Source: Blasia pusilla (lineage: Eukaryota; Marchantiophyta; Marchantiopsida; Blasiales). From it: a DNA stretch of 64,000 bases. A program made the translations under genes and the position numbers. The DNA is taken from NCBI GenBank assembly GCA_050084515.1, contig CM114274.1, forward strand, positions 37,758,001 through 37,822,000, in the 5' to 3' direction. The notes under the pieces were generated by a model. That model was not told the DNA's origin, did no database searches, and was given only the letters and a program-made list of their open reading frames with translations. Shown in pieces: positions 36,018-46,749 of this stretch. Numbering within the stretch: position 1 is the stretch's first letter; every line of letters begins with the position of its first letter.

Positions 36018-36656
36018 GTCTGCAAAAAACATGGAACTTAAGTCCGATTATAATACCAATGATAACAACTCGGACTGATTAAAGACAGAGATGGCATGTG
36101 TATTTGTTCTATCATAATTCAAGTTATAATAAGAAATTCAAATTTTGATTTGAATGATACTGCATTAGCGATCCTTAATGCAAGGAAATCCACCAATTCT
36201 CCAATCTTCCTCTTTCCGGTCTTCTTGATTGCTGCCAACTTGATATTGCTCATGTGGGCCCAAAAAGTGGAAATCTACATTCTTATCGGAATCTCCACTT
36301 TGCTAGCATGTGTGTCCACTTGATTATGAAGTGAGGAGAAGACGGTTTTCAGGATAATCTCCTCCCCAAACGACTCTAAACGGGAGACTTTGGAAAAAAT
36401 TATCCCCGACCGCCTCATGAAGTTTTAGAGAAGGCAACTGCTGTATGCTGACCAACAATTGCCCACCAGTAGATTTTTGTACCATCACGTAGGTACCTAT
36501 CGACTATCTCTTCCTGTGAGGGGGCAACTAGTAAATTGTCACCTCGATATTCATCAGATGCTCTTGCAATATCCTATGTACAAGGAACAATAATAGATGT
36601 GTTTATATTTTTTGCTATCATATTTCTAGTCCCCGAGAGACTATGCATGAGGGCAT

Positions 36657-37172
36657 TGTCACGTCCTTTAGGATAGATCGGTGAGATCTAGTAGAGCGTC
36701 TTAAAGAGTAGTGGAGGACAGGCCTAAGAGGTCGAGGATGACTTGCTGAGGCCCCGAGAAACTTGAGAGAGCAGGTTTCCCCTTCGTTTTGGCTCATTTG
36801 GAGCCATATTGAGGAACTTACTATTTTAGGTAAGTACCATTTTGAGTATATTATCGACTTTATATTTTTGGTAAGTGGCCCTTGACCTCCTATATTAGAT
36901 CAAGAGCCAAGGAGGTGACTTGGGAGAATAGGTTACCATGGAGAGAGCTTGGGAGAGGGGAGGGGTATATATCCCAAGGAAAGAGAGCTTGAGAGCTCAT
37001 TCTCCCTTTGTTGAACCTCTTGGCATGAGGCGGCGGAGCTATGGTCCCTTGCCTTGTGAGTGTAACCCAAGCCTCTTGTTAGGAGAGTGGGTTTGGTTTG
37101 CCATGAGAGAGAGTGCACACCTTTGATAGCTATGATGTGAGATTGTGTAGAGAGAGATTGGATCTTACTTTA
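36657..37172 (+). repeat. 5' terminal repeat module of element C
   Basis: It begins TGTCACGTCC. About 460 of its 516 bases recur with only scattered differences at 46,286-46,749. It also recurs more diverged at 58,120-58,636 and, inverted, within 61,640-62,160. It contains purine-rich gagagagcttggg stretches. It equals the first 516 bases of the 626-bp solo LTR at 61,535-62,160, but lacks that LTR's last ~110 bases. Confidence 0.8.
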
Positions 37173-38685
37173 CAAAGAGAGAATGAGAGAATGAGAGAAT
37201 GAGAGAGTGAAAGAGCTTCATGGGGGATCTCGCTGGTCACTCGTTGTTTTTGCAGGTTGGGGACGGTATTTCCCGTTCAACGGTTCATGGGAGTGTTCAT
37301 CGGAGCAAGGGTTGCTTGGATTGTTCTTTGCATTTGCCGATTTTTCGTGTGGAAGAATGGCGCGCGGAAGCGCTGCCCAATTTCTGATAGGGATTGAGTA
37401 TGGGGGCGGTTTGCCCCATGCCGGTTTTTGGGAGCACCATGTTGCTTGCAGATTTGCATTTTCAGAGCTTTTACATTTTTTTGGGAGGAATCAGCGCGGA
37501 AGCGCTGCCAAATTTTGTGTAGGAGAAAGAGACATCGGGCTTTATGACAATCCCCGTCGGTTTTGACTGGAATGTTTGATTCTAAATATTTTTTGATTTT
37601 GGCGTAGATTGTGAAGCTGTGCACGCTGTGCAACAAACAGTGCACAATTTGGAGTTGCGAAAAAAAAGTTATGGTCAATCTTGCAAAACTGCCATTGCTA
37701 GGCGATTTTTAGGGTTAAAATGTGCAAACCCTAAACCAGCCGCCACACCGGCGGCGGCCGTCACCGTCATAGTCACCATCAACCATCAACGGTCAACCGT
37801 CACCATCAATGGTCCACTGTCCGTTGTCCACCCTTGGTTGCCATTGCCGTCGTTACGAAGTGGAAGGTCTTCCACAACGTTCGTGGATTCTCGGACTTGC
37901 GTCGCCATCACGTACTTTGTTTGGCCGCCATCGTCATCAACCTGTGATGGCATAGGATCTCCTGTTATAGTGTTTGAGTTTTAATTTCATGCTGCTATCT
38001 TGTGATTGGTAGCCGCTCAACGACAATCGGGTACCGTGCTGTGACGCTCGTGGTCGCACCGCACCGTCTTGATCGCGGAGCCGCTCCGGCATTGTGGAGC
38101 AGAGTGTGGGTTTATTGTTGATTGAGGAGGGTATGCCGCCAAGTGCCGCATCCCATCGTCGAGGGCCGTGCCATTCGTAGCCATTCCGTGCTGCCTGCAA
38201 TGCCGCACCGTTCAACTAGAACCGCACGGACTATCGAGGAGTTTTGAGCAATGTCAGTACGGGAGGAGTATGACTTGCTGATTGGAGGACTTGTCTCCAC
38301 GACCGAGTTGGGGTCGAGATTTGAGTTGCTGAGGAGCGACATTGACATGTGTTCAGGTTACCATTCTGGTCCTTTACCCTGCACATGTGAGGGATTCTGG
38401 GATTTGGGTAGTTAATTTGGGGATACTGGGTGTGTGGATGCTGAGAGCATCATTTATGTATGTGGTTTAGGGGACATAGACCTCTGTGGGATGTCCAGAG
38501 TTGAGGGTAGGTTATCGATGAAATGATATCCTGGTCAATTTGCCCCACCACGCCACTTATTGCCGCACGTTACATGTCTCGGGAAGGGAGAGTGTAGATC
38601 GAGTGCCGCATGTTTGGGATGAGTGATTGAGGGATTACTCGCAAGGCAAGAGTGATCGGGTGAGAAGGGCACGAGGGTCATCACG
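37173..38685 (+). other. Leader of element C
   Basis: There is no long ORF. It begins caaagagagaatgag, includes GA-repeat and C/G-rich stretches, and is collinear with the leader of element D (58,637-60,212). A primer-binding site would be expected at its left end, but I could not match one to a tRNA. Confidence 0.5.
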
Positions 38686-40395
38686 GTGTCCGGTCGGGAC
38701 TTTGAGAGGCGAGGTGGTGAACCCGAGAGTAGCTCTAGAGGTTTTACGCGGAGTGGCGTGAGGTTCCGAGGGTCTTCACTTCAGGGACCACCTCGACCTC
38801 CTTTTGTGTCATCGTCAGACGAGGGGGAGGGTGTAGAGGAGTTTGTGAGCACGTCGCCACACATTGTGAGTGGTCCTACCAATTGGGCGTACAAGATGGA
38901 CGACCGCGGTAGAGGACCGCGTAGGGTTTCAGGTGCAGTAGATACGATTGAGTTGCAAGATTTCATAGCAGAGTTTAGGAGTTGGTGCGACTCCCAGCGG
39001 GCCAAGAACTCTAGAGAGTTCAATCCATTTACAACATGGAACGGTATGTTCCAGCATTTAGAGGGGGCATCCATGGACGATTACCATGAGTTCTCCCACA
39101 GATATGCCCAAGAGATTGAGGCATGGCGACTCTACTACGACCCCCACTATGTGTCATGGACGGAGCCGTTTCCAGATGAGGATGAGGAGTCAGGAGAGGC
39201 TACTTCCTCTTCCACTAGTGATGTTTTAGGAGGGGTCACTCGCACTGGAGCAGTTGCACCGTCTAGTCGGGTTCGTCCGAGGTTCAACCCCGTCGTTGAG
39301 TTCTTTGCTGAGTTGAGGGCGAGCTACCAGGGGGTACGGAAGGAGAAGTTGCGAAGCATCCACAACTTCCAGAGGAGCCCGGGTGAGAGTTTACGTGAGG
39401 CTTACACTCGCTTGCACTGGTTGATCAACGTCACTCAGGGGGTTACAAAGGCTTAGGCTATCCAGTCATGGTACGCGATGCTGGACCAGACCCTGCGGAC
39501 ATGGGTGCGGGAGGGGGTGCTTCTTATGAACACCTCCCCTACGTTGAGAGATGTTTTTAGGACCGCCGAGAACATTGAGCGCAACATGGCGGAAGAGAGC
39601 GTAGCCACCATGGGTTCTGGGCGAGAGCAGTCGCGATTGGCTGCACCACCTCTGCAACAACGTGGACTCCGAGATAGGTCAACTGTGGCACCACAAGCTC
39701 AAGGAGTATACCGGGAGCCCGTGGCACAGAGACCTGCGCCTTCATATGCGGCTCAACACCAGCCGCCTACTATTACTTGTTGGTCATGTGGTGGAGCCCA
39801 TCATCAGCGCCATTGCACTCGTCAGGGTCATGGACGTGCGCCTCAACCGGGAGGAGGAGATGGTGCTGCACCAAGAGGTTATCAATGTGACTATTGTTAG
39901 AGGTATGGTCATACACGCGCTAGGTGTTTCAGTTTACATCTTGAGTTACGTCTGGACCGAGAGCCAGAGAGGGCACCAGGGCGAGTAACCAGTCCGGGTG
40001 AGCCTAGAGATCGTGCACCAAGTGGCCCCGTTGGGGGACGAGGAGCTGGAGTTGCCCGACAGGGTGGTGGAGCTTCCCGTGGAGGAGGTAGAGTACTACC
40101 ACCTAGACGCGCCCACGGAGACGCCGGACGTGAGGCTGGGATGGATGCTCAAATACAGCAGCTATAGGAGCAGATTGCTGCTATGGCATTGAGGTTACTA
40201 GATGTCGGATCCGTGGCATCGACATCATATGGAGCAGCTAGAGATCTAGAGGATCTTGGTTGGATGTGCGGGGTTTCCCAGATGGAGGCCGCCGCAGTTG
40301 TGACGGGTGGAGCAGCCGCAGAGTTGGATCCACAGCGAGGGGAACCAAGAAACAGACTAGGCTTCTTGAGTCTTTCACGTTGTCTGAGGCGATGA
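38686..40395 (+). pseudogene. Element C gag (capsid, two zinc knuckles, basic tail)
   Basis: The reading frame opens at 38,686 and runs to a TAG at 39,454-39,456. There element D has CAG (context EAQAIQSW), so this looks like a C-to-T nonsense change. The frame continues from 39,478. Conserved blocks are DTIELQDFIAEFRSWC and SMDDYHEFSHRYAQEIEAW. Zinc knuckles are CWSCGGAHHQRHC (about 39,779-39,817, one spacing residue short of the canonical form) and CDYC-x-RYGHTRARC (about 39,888-39,930), with a second TAG inside it. A Gly/Arg-rich tail follows, from about 39,990. Gag packages the element RNA. Confidence 0.85.
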
Positions 40396-40399
40396 GGAC

Positions 40400-41560
40400 C
40401 CCATCGATGGGTCCTGATTAGAGTCCTTGGAGAGCTGGTGATGTTTTTGGTGTGCAGGCATGGAGGGCCATGGGAGAAGCAAGTACGACGACTCCTATTG
40501 TTGATGCTCAAGAGGGGCATGTGTCGAGCACGTTGTTGGGGGCGGCCACCGTTGTGCACCGCACTCCTTTATTTTTTTCTTCTGATGTTATGACGTTGGG
40601 GGGCCCACCCGCCGAGGCTTTTTGGCTGGCCGCTTCACTATGTGAGCGCAGAGTTGGAGTTCCTGCATCACGTTCAGAGGTGATTGCAGAGGAGGTGATG
40701 GACCTACCCTTGGAGCGGATGCTCGGGCCGTCCACGTAAGATGCATGGCAGGTTGCGGCTGCTAGGATGGCGGAGATGCGCGCTAGACCCGCAATAGAGC
40801 GTGCCATGGATTCTCCTAGTGTTGTGTTGCTGGATAACCGAGGAGAGGTATTCCAGTTGGTGAGTCCCAGAGGTAGAGCTTTTAGTCCGCAGCGCGTCTT
40901 GTTGGATTCAGGAGCGCAACCCCTGATGTTGGGGAAAGCGTCATTCAGAGGATTGGGCTTGACGAGAGCCGATGTGGAGCGTTTTCCATTCCAAATACAG
41001 ACATCCTTGGGTGGAGCGAGTACCACACAGTATATCACCCGACAGGAGTTCGTGGTGAGAATTCGCCTGCGACATCCTACAGATAAGTCCGTAGTGCGAG
41101 CCAAGGCGATAGTGACTGATGCAGAGTCCTACAACGTCTTGGTTGGTGGAGCATTGTTATACCCAATGGGGTTTTCCCTGGATTATTGGGAGGAGTCAGC
41201 ATCCTACAGACCAAGATGGAAGTCAGGTGATGGGCGCCTTAGTTCATTTCCCGTTCGATTCACAAGTGCAGTGATCGAGCAATGGCCAAGAGAGATGGCG
41301 ACCTTAGCAGCATTGAGTAGTGCCATCACTTGGCCTAGTGATTTGATTGAGGGACATGTCCATGCAGAGGATACTATCGTTCCTGACATTTCTATGGAGA
41401 GGAGTGTTATGGTAGCTGCATCATTCCGTGGAGGAGAGGTGCCGCTGTGGGGCTCGATTGAGAAGCTGAGACGATTGGCAAATGAGAACGTGCAGACCGC
41501 GTGGAGTGAGGCGTTTGCACCAGAGCAAGATGGGTCTAAGGAACCTGAGGTAGTAGGGAG
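40400..41560 (+). pseudogene. Element C retropepsin protease region
   Basis: The retropepsin core VLLDSGAQPLMLGKASFRG lies near 40,900, with catalytic D-S-G intact. PFQIQTSLGG, YNVLVGGALLYPMGF and a long C-terminal extension lead in frame into the methyltransferase. A TAA at 40,738-40,740 upstream is shared with element D, so it predates their split or marks a gag/pol boundary. The frame 40,767-41,693 is otherwise open and includes motif I of the methyltransferase, so protease and methyltransferase were one polyprotein. Confidence 0.85.
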
Positions 41561-41569
41561 TGATATGAT

Positions 41570-42565
41570 GACACCCTTGGATACCACACCCATTGTGTGG
41601 TGTATCTCGGAGGAGGGTATTCGAGTGTTAGATCTCTTTGGAGGGATTAGCACCGGGTTAGCTGCTGTTTTGCAAGCAAGAGTGCGAGTATAGCAGTACC
41701 TGTATGTGGAGAGTGATGATGTTGTGAGGCGCGTCTCACTACGACATATGGTGCAGTTACGCCTCCGTTTTCCCGACTTATTGTCTGCGTTCGCGATACA
41801 AGGGTACCAGAGTTTCCTACCGAGGGATATTTCCTTGTTGGGGGCGCAGGACTTAGAGCGGGTAGGGACCATTGATTTGGTCCTTTCCGGTTGGCCATGT
41901 TAGGGCCAATTGAGTGCTGGACGAGGCAGCGGGTTGGCTGACACTCGGTCCAGGTTTTTTTTGGGAGATGTTGAGGGTCTTACGGCAGTTGCAAGAGCAC
42001 CAGTCTCGTTCTCCAGCCTACATTCTGGAGAATGTGCCGATCTTAGGAGAATCCAGGTCACGGGTGGTGATGAGTGCTCATCACGTGCGTTCCTGGATCG
42101 GCCCTGCAGTGTTCTTGGATGCGGCGAGTGTAGATTCTAGAGCCCATCGACCCCGTATGGTGGACCAACTTGGTGCCCAATGCGGTGTTACGGAGGGCGT
42201 ATGCGAGAGTGGAGTGCCCCTCCCATTTGTTAGTCGATTCCATTCTAGATCCTGGTCGTCGATCACAAGCAATGAGGCACCATGATCGACCACCGCTGAC
42301 TATGGTCAAGAGGGTAGGCAGGCCGCGGGCAGCCTTTCCCACGTTTGTGAGTTTTCCCGCTTCCTATGCATACAAGGAGGCCGGTCCTGGTTTGGGATGA
42401 CCAGGTTCAGAGGTTGGTGGAGCCCAACGCCGACGAGAGAGAGCGGGCGATGGGATTTCCCACACGAGTGACGGCAGTCTCGTCAGTATCAGAGGCATCA
42501 CGACGCCATGTCTTGGGTCAGGCGATGGACCTGAACTACTTGACATGGATCCTTAGCTTGGGAAT
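41570..42565 (+). pseudogene. Element C cytosine-C5 DNA methyltransferase domain (DNMT3-like)
   Basis: The predicted reaction is SAM-dependent methylation of cytosine C5 in DNA. Motifs in canonical order: I, VLDLFGGISTGLAA (from 41,625); II, YVESDD (about 41,702); IV, IDLVLSGWPC with catalytic Cys codon 41,898-41,900; a GSGLADTRSRFFWEMLR helix; VI, AYILENVPILG (about 42,020); VIII, SRAHRPRM (about 42,135); IX, EPNADERERAMGFP (about 42,420-42,460); X, LGQAMDLNYLTWILSLGM (about 42,513-42,565). About 330 residues, a complete catalytic domain. It is broken by TAG at 41,691 (Trp in the relative), TAG at 41,901 directly after the catalytic Pro-Cys, a frameshift at the T8 run near 41,955, and shifts near 42,165 and 42,395. 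Overall resemblance by eye is to DNMT3 and not to DNMT1/CMT, which would add BAH or chromodomains. Confidence 0.87.
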
Positions 42566-43004
42566 GGCTGAACAACGTTGTATGAGATCGCGACAGATCA
42601 CAGCGGTTGCGTTGGTGAGCCCCATGCCTACCGAGATGGTGGAGGCAGTGGCTGGGGGCGAGACCTAAGGAGATCTACGCACCAGGGGAGATCGGAAGAG
42701 ACACCCTTGGACTTCTTAGAATGTTTTGCAGGTACGCAAGAAGATGATAGCCACATCATCGAGCGTGGTTTCGAGCACTGCACGTGGAGGAGATCAGAGT
42801 TTACAGTTGGCTGCAGTAGAGCATCCGAGTGTTGTTGTTCGAGACGGGGTTACACCATAGCAACCACCGATACCCGCGACGGAGAGTCCTACCGTAGTCA
42901 CGATGGAGACTTGGGAGCCAGATATGGGCCCTAAGTTGACAGGAGGAGAGCGGCGCCGAGTACATCAGTTCCTCATGAGTTAAAGGAGCTGCTTTGCGTT
43001 TAGC

Positions 43005-43830
43005 ATGGAGGATTTGGGTACGTTGAAGGGACCGGGGATCCGCATTGAGTTGTCGAGTGATAAGCCGATCTTCCGACGACCCTATAGGTACAGTGATATG
43101 GAGAGGGCTCTGATTCAGAGTAGGAGCCAGGACTTGGTTGGAGCAGGACTAGTGGAGATGTCGCATGGGAAGTATGCATCTGCCACTATCATGCCCGCCA
43201 AGAAGGATGTGCATGGCAACTGGACGGATAGGCGGATGTGTGGAGATTACCGACCTATCAATCGGCAGATGAAGTCCGATAGGTATGCCATGCCCACCCT
43301 TGAGGAGATCTTTGATACGATTGGGCATGCAAAGGTCTTTAGTTCATTGATTTATGAGCGGATACCATCACCGCCTATCATTGGAGGACAAAAAGCGTAA
43401 GACGGTAGTTTGGGGCATCGATCCTCACGGGAAGGATTGTTTGTACCATTGGCGGTTCTTACCATTTGGGTTAAAGAACGCCCCGGTTGAGTTTCAGAGG
43501 GTCATGGATAGGATCTTGGCTGGTCTGGATTTTGCTAGGTGTTATATTGATGACATCGTAGTCTTTAGCACCACGGTTGAGGAGCATGAGCGAAATCTAG
43601 AGGAGGTGTTTTGACGATTGCAATTACATGGGCTGAAGCTACATCCAGGCAAGTGCAAGTTCTTCTACGACCAGATTGAGTACTTGGGTCATACGATATA
43701 CCCAGGTGGCCTTGGTGTTTAGCATACAAAGATAGAGGCTATCTCACGCATTCCACGCCCTACAAATGTGAGCCGTGTTCGCGGATTCATGGGATTGGCA
43801 AACTTCTATTGGCGATACGTCAAGGGATTC
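43005..43830 (+). pseudogene. Element C reverse transcriptase
   Basis: RT blocks visible: GPGIRIELSSDKPIFRRPYRYS, RRMCGDYRPINRQMKSDRYAMP, FLPFGLKNAPVEFQRVMD, CYIDDIVVF (catalytic YIDD near 43,537-43,550), KCKFFYDQIEYLGH and VRGFMGLANFYWRYVKGF. A frameshift near 43,350, a TGA at 43,612-43,614 and a TAG near 43,720 disrupt it. RT copies the element RNA into DNA. Confidence 0.9.
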
Positions 43831-43899
43831 AGTTCAATTGCGAAGCCGCTGACCTTGCTGACAAAGGTGGATCATGAGTGGCATTGGGGGGATGAGCAA

Positions 43900-44345
43900 G
43901 AGAGAGCATTTCAATTGCTCAAGGACAGGTTGATGTCTGCGCCCATCTTGAGAACACCGATCCGGGGGCGTCCTTCCCAGTTGCACACACATTGGATCAT
44001 GTTGGGGCTTGGAGCGGTGCTCACCCAACATGATGATGAGGGTAGAGAATTTGTGGTGGCTTATGCTAGCCGCTCGAACAACGTTGCAGAGGCAAAGTAC
44101 AGCTCGTATGAGGGTGAGTGCTTGGCTGCGGTGTGGGCTGTCGCGCATTTTAGGTGTTACTTATTTGGCAACCCCTTTACCATCATCATTGATCATCAAC
44201 CACTAAAGTGGTTGATGGAGTCCGACAAGCTTGCAGGGACGCTTGCGAGATTGGCTCTATTGTTGCAGGAATATGATTTTCAGGTGGTACATAGAGCTGG
44301 GATGCTCAACCAGGATGGAGATGGGTTGAGTCGTATCCCATGCCC
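43900..44345 (+). pseudogene. Element C RNase H
   Basis: The Ty3-type RNase H follows RT in frame (open from 43,768). The first catalytic block, TDWS or LDWS in relatives, reads THWIMLGLGAVL here, so the first catalytic Asp is lost. FVVAYASRSNN, YEGECLAAVWAV (Glu) and FTIIIDHQPLKWL (Asp) remain, followed by HRAGMLNQDGDGLSR. Confidence 0.88.
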
Positions 44346-44723
44346 GAGTCAGCGAGATGCGACTGGAGCTCGATGGCATGGAGAGAGTGATGAGGAGTCA
44401 GTGCCAGGATGGCACGCGTCAGCCTATTTAGGCATGTTGGCTATGGAGAGCCAGAGTGAGGAGACTTTGATGGCGAGGTCTAGTGGAGAGTCCTTGGATC
44501 CCGAGGCCAGTGAGGACACGACAAGTGGCCGAGATATTCATGATGATGGAGTAGTCTTGGAGTACCTTCCTACTAGCAGCGTTGCAAGCATTGTGGATGC
44601 TAGAGAGCGGGATCGGATCCTACAACGGGCCAGACGGTTCCGTTGGGAGGGGACACATGTTTTGAGGGTTGGGAGGATGGCAGAGTACGCATAGTGCCGC
44701 ATCCTTTGCAGAGAGCATGACTA

Positions 44724-45810
44724 GTGCAGCATGCCCACGAGGAGTTGGGTCACTTTGGGGTGAAGCGGACGTACAACTTGCTCCAGATTCAGTATTTGTG
44801 GCAAGGCATGCAGACTGACATCCAACAGTTTGTTGCCAGGTGCATGGTGTGTGATCGGGTCCAAGCATCGTTCAATGCTCCGACTCCACAGTTGCATCCA
44901 TTACCGATCATGGGCTTAGGGTATAGATGGAGTTTGGATTTTGCACGACCTTTGCCTTTGACGGAGCGTTACAATCGTTATGTGTTGGTGATGATCGAGC
45001 ACTTCTCGAAGTGGACCGAGTTGGTTGCATTGCGTGACAAAGCAAGTGAGGGAGTAGCTTATGTCTTCCTTGACAGAGTGCTGAGTCATTATGGCGCACC
45101 GACTGAGGTGTTGGCAGACCAGGGTACCGAGTTTTGCGGTGAGTTTCAAGCCTTGTGTGATCAGGCGCTGATCGACCACCACACGACTTCGCGAGATCAT
45201 CCTGAGGTGGATGGATTAGCGGAGAGAGTTGTGCAGACGGTGAAGAGGGGTTTACGCAAGTATGGCTTGCAGAGAGGTCACGTAGGAGATTGGGACCTCC
45301 AGTTTCCATGGTTGGCGATGGGATATAGATTCAGCTGGCAGACATCCTTAGCGTCTTTTTCACCGTACTTGCTACTTTATGGCCGAGAGCCAGATTTACT
45401 TGCGGCCATTCGTCGAGATGCTGGTGAGGTGCTCGACCTTGATGACCCAAATGTATGGATGCGAGCATGTTCTCAGAGGGCTGAGTTATTTCGGAGAGTG
45501 ATGCCTATGACGTTTGAGAACTTGGCAATTGCGCAGCATCGGGATACGTTGAGGTATGCGACTATTCGGGGTGGTGGTTAATCGACCAAGTATCCGGAAG
45601 TTTCATCAGGGAGATTATGTCTACTTGCAGCAGACGGCATCGACGACGTTGGATGTGACTGCAGGGCGCACTATCTTGAGAGTGCGTGACGTTTTGTCAT
45701 CCGGTGTTCTCTTGTTGGAGGGATGCGATGGTATGGTATGGAAGGACCATGTGCGTAATTGTGCACCATGTCACCTTCCTAACATTGATGGAACAGTGGA
45801 TCCGAGCTAA
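44724..45810 (+). pseudogene. Element C integrase and C-terminal DNA-binding segment
   Basis: An HHCC zinc finger (HEELGHFG to CMVC, about 44,733-44,855) is followed by the DDE core: RWSLDFARPL (first Asp near 44,937), EVLADQGTEF (second Asp near 45,118) and EVDGLAERVV (Glu near 45,222), with 34 residues between the last Asp and Glu. The segment 45,590-45,810 (HQGDYVYL to WKDHVRNCAP) is the usual post-core region. A frameshift near 45,575 joins the two ORFs. TAA at 45,808-45,810 ends the open frame, but the same frame continues into a PHD finger. Integrase inserts the cDNA. Confidence 0.88.
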
Positions 45811-45831
45811 GCAGTAGCTCCTCCAGGCTTC

Positions 45832-45975
45832 TGTTGTATGTCGTGTGGTTCTGCTCGTGGTGCGCCCACGATGCTAGTCTGTGATGGTTGGTCGAGAGGT
45901 TGGCATATGGCATGTCTGATGCCACCTCTCACGAGGGTTCCTCGGGGACGATGGATGTGTCCCAGATGTACATAG
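45832..45975 (+). pseudogene. PHD finger at the C terminus of element C pol
   Basis: It is in frame with the integrase, seven codons after the TAA at 45,808. Residues in C4HC3 order: CMSC, eleven residues, VCDGW (the fourth Cys is Trp here), GWHMAC, then LMPPLTRVPRGRW and MCPRC, with a terminal TAG at 45,973-45,975. The signature CD-x2-x(3)-GWH-x2-C-L-x-PPL-x(2)-VP-x-G-x-W-x-CP-x-C is characteristic of PHD fingers, which bind histone H3 tails. It occupies the position where chromoviruses carry a chromodomain. The intervening TAA is probably a mutated CAA. Confidence 0.82.
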
Positions 45976-46144
45976 AGGAGATACTAGGTAGGTTTCGATC
46001 CCGAATTTTTCTCTGACATGGATGACAGGAAGGCAACTAACCACATGAGCACCTGGCCTTCTTGCTCTAAGCGTCCGAGAGATGTATGTCATGGTAGGTA
46101 GGGATAGATGGCTATCTAGAGTTAGAGGGACCTAACCACCAGCT

Positions 46145-46154
46145 AGGGGGGCGA
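46145..46154 (+). promoter_or_regulatory. Polypurine tract of element C
   Basis: The run aggggggcga directly precedes attggagata. It is the likely primer for plus-strand DNA synthesis and implies that 3' terminal sequence begins at about 46,155. Confidence 0.6.
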
Positions 46155-46749
46155 TTGGAGATATTTTGGTACTTCTTGTTTCGTTGTTTGGATGCCATGA
46201 GTTAGCATAGGATCGTGCGTGTTTGTGTGTGTGTGTGCGGTGACAGCGATGTATGTTGTGTAGCGATGTGTATGCGCACGAAAGCTGTCACGTCCTTTAG
46301 GATAGATCGGTGAGATCTAGTAGAGCGTCTTCAAGAGTAGTGGAGGACAAGCCTAAGAGGTCGAGGATGACCGGCTGAGGCCCCGGAAAACCTGAGAGAG
46401 CAGGTTTCCCCTTTGTTTTGGCTCATTTGGAGCCATATTGAGGAACTTACTATTTTAGGTAAGTACTATTTTGAGTATATTATCGACTTTATATTTTTGG
46501 TAAGTGGCCCTTGACCTCCTATATCAGGTCAAGAGCCAAGGAGGTGATTTGGGAGAATAGGTTACCATGGAGAGAGCTTGGGAGAGGGGAGGGGTATATA
46601 TCCCAAGGAGAGAGAGCTTGAGAGCTCATTCTCCCTTTGTTGAACCTCTTGGCATGAGGCGGCGAAGTTATGGTCCCTTGCCTTGTGAGTGTAACCCAAG
46701 CCTCTCATTAGGAGAATGGGTTTGGTTTGACATGAGAGAGAGTGCACAC
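46155..46749 (+). repeat. 3' terminal repeat sequence of element C (module X then module Y)
   Basis: Module X (46,155-46,285, starting ttggagatattttgg and containing a GT microsatellite) is followed at 46,286 by module Y, the TGTCACGTCC repeat, which matches 36,657-37,121 closely. In the solo LTR at 61,535-62,160 the order is the reverse (Y then X). Module Y breaks off at 46,749. Confidence 0.75.

Noticed and set aside
41570-42565. The methyltransferase as a host gene
   Set aside because: It is flanked in the same orientation by retropepsin and RT, is in frame with the protease, has no introns, and is repeated in two other copies of the same element.
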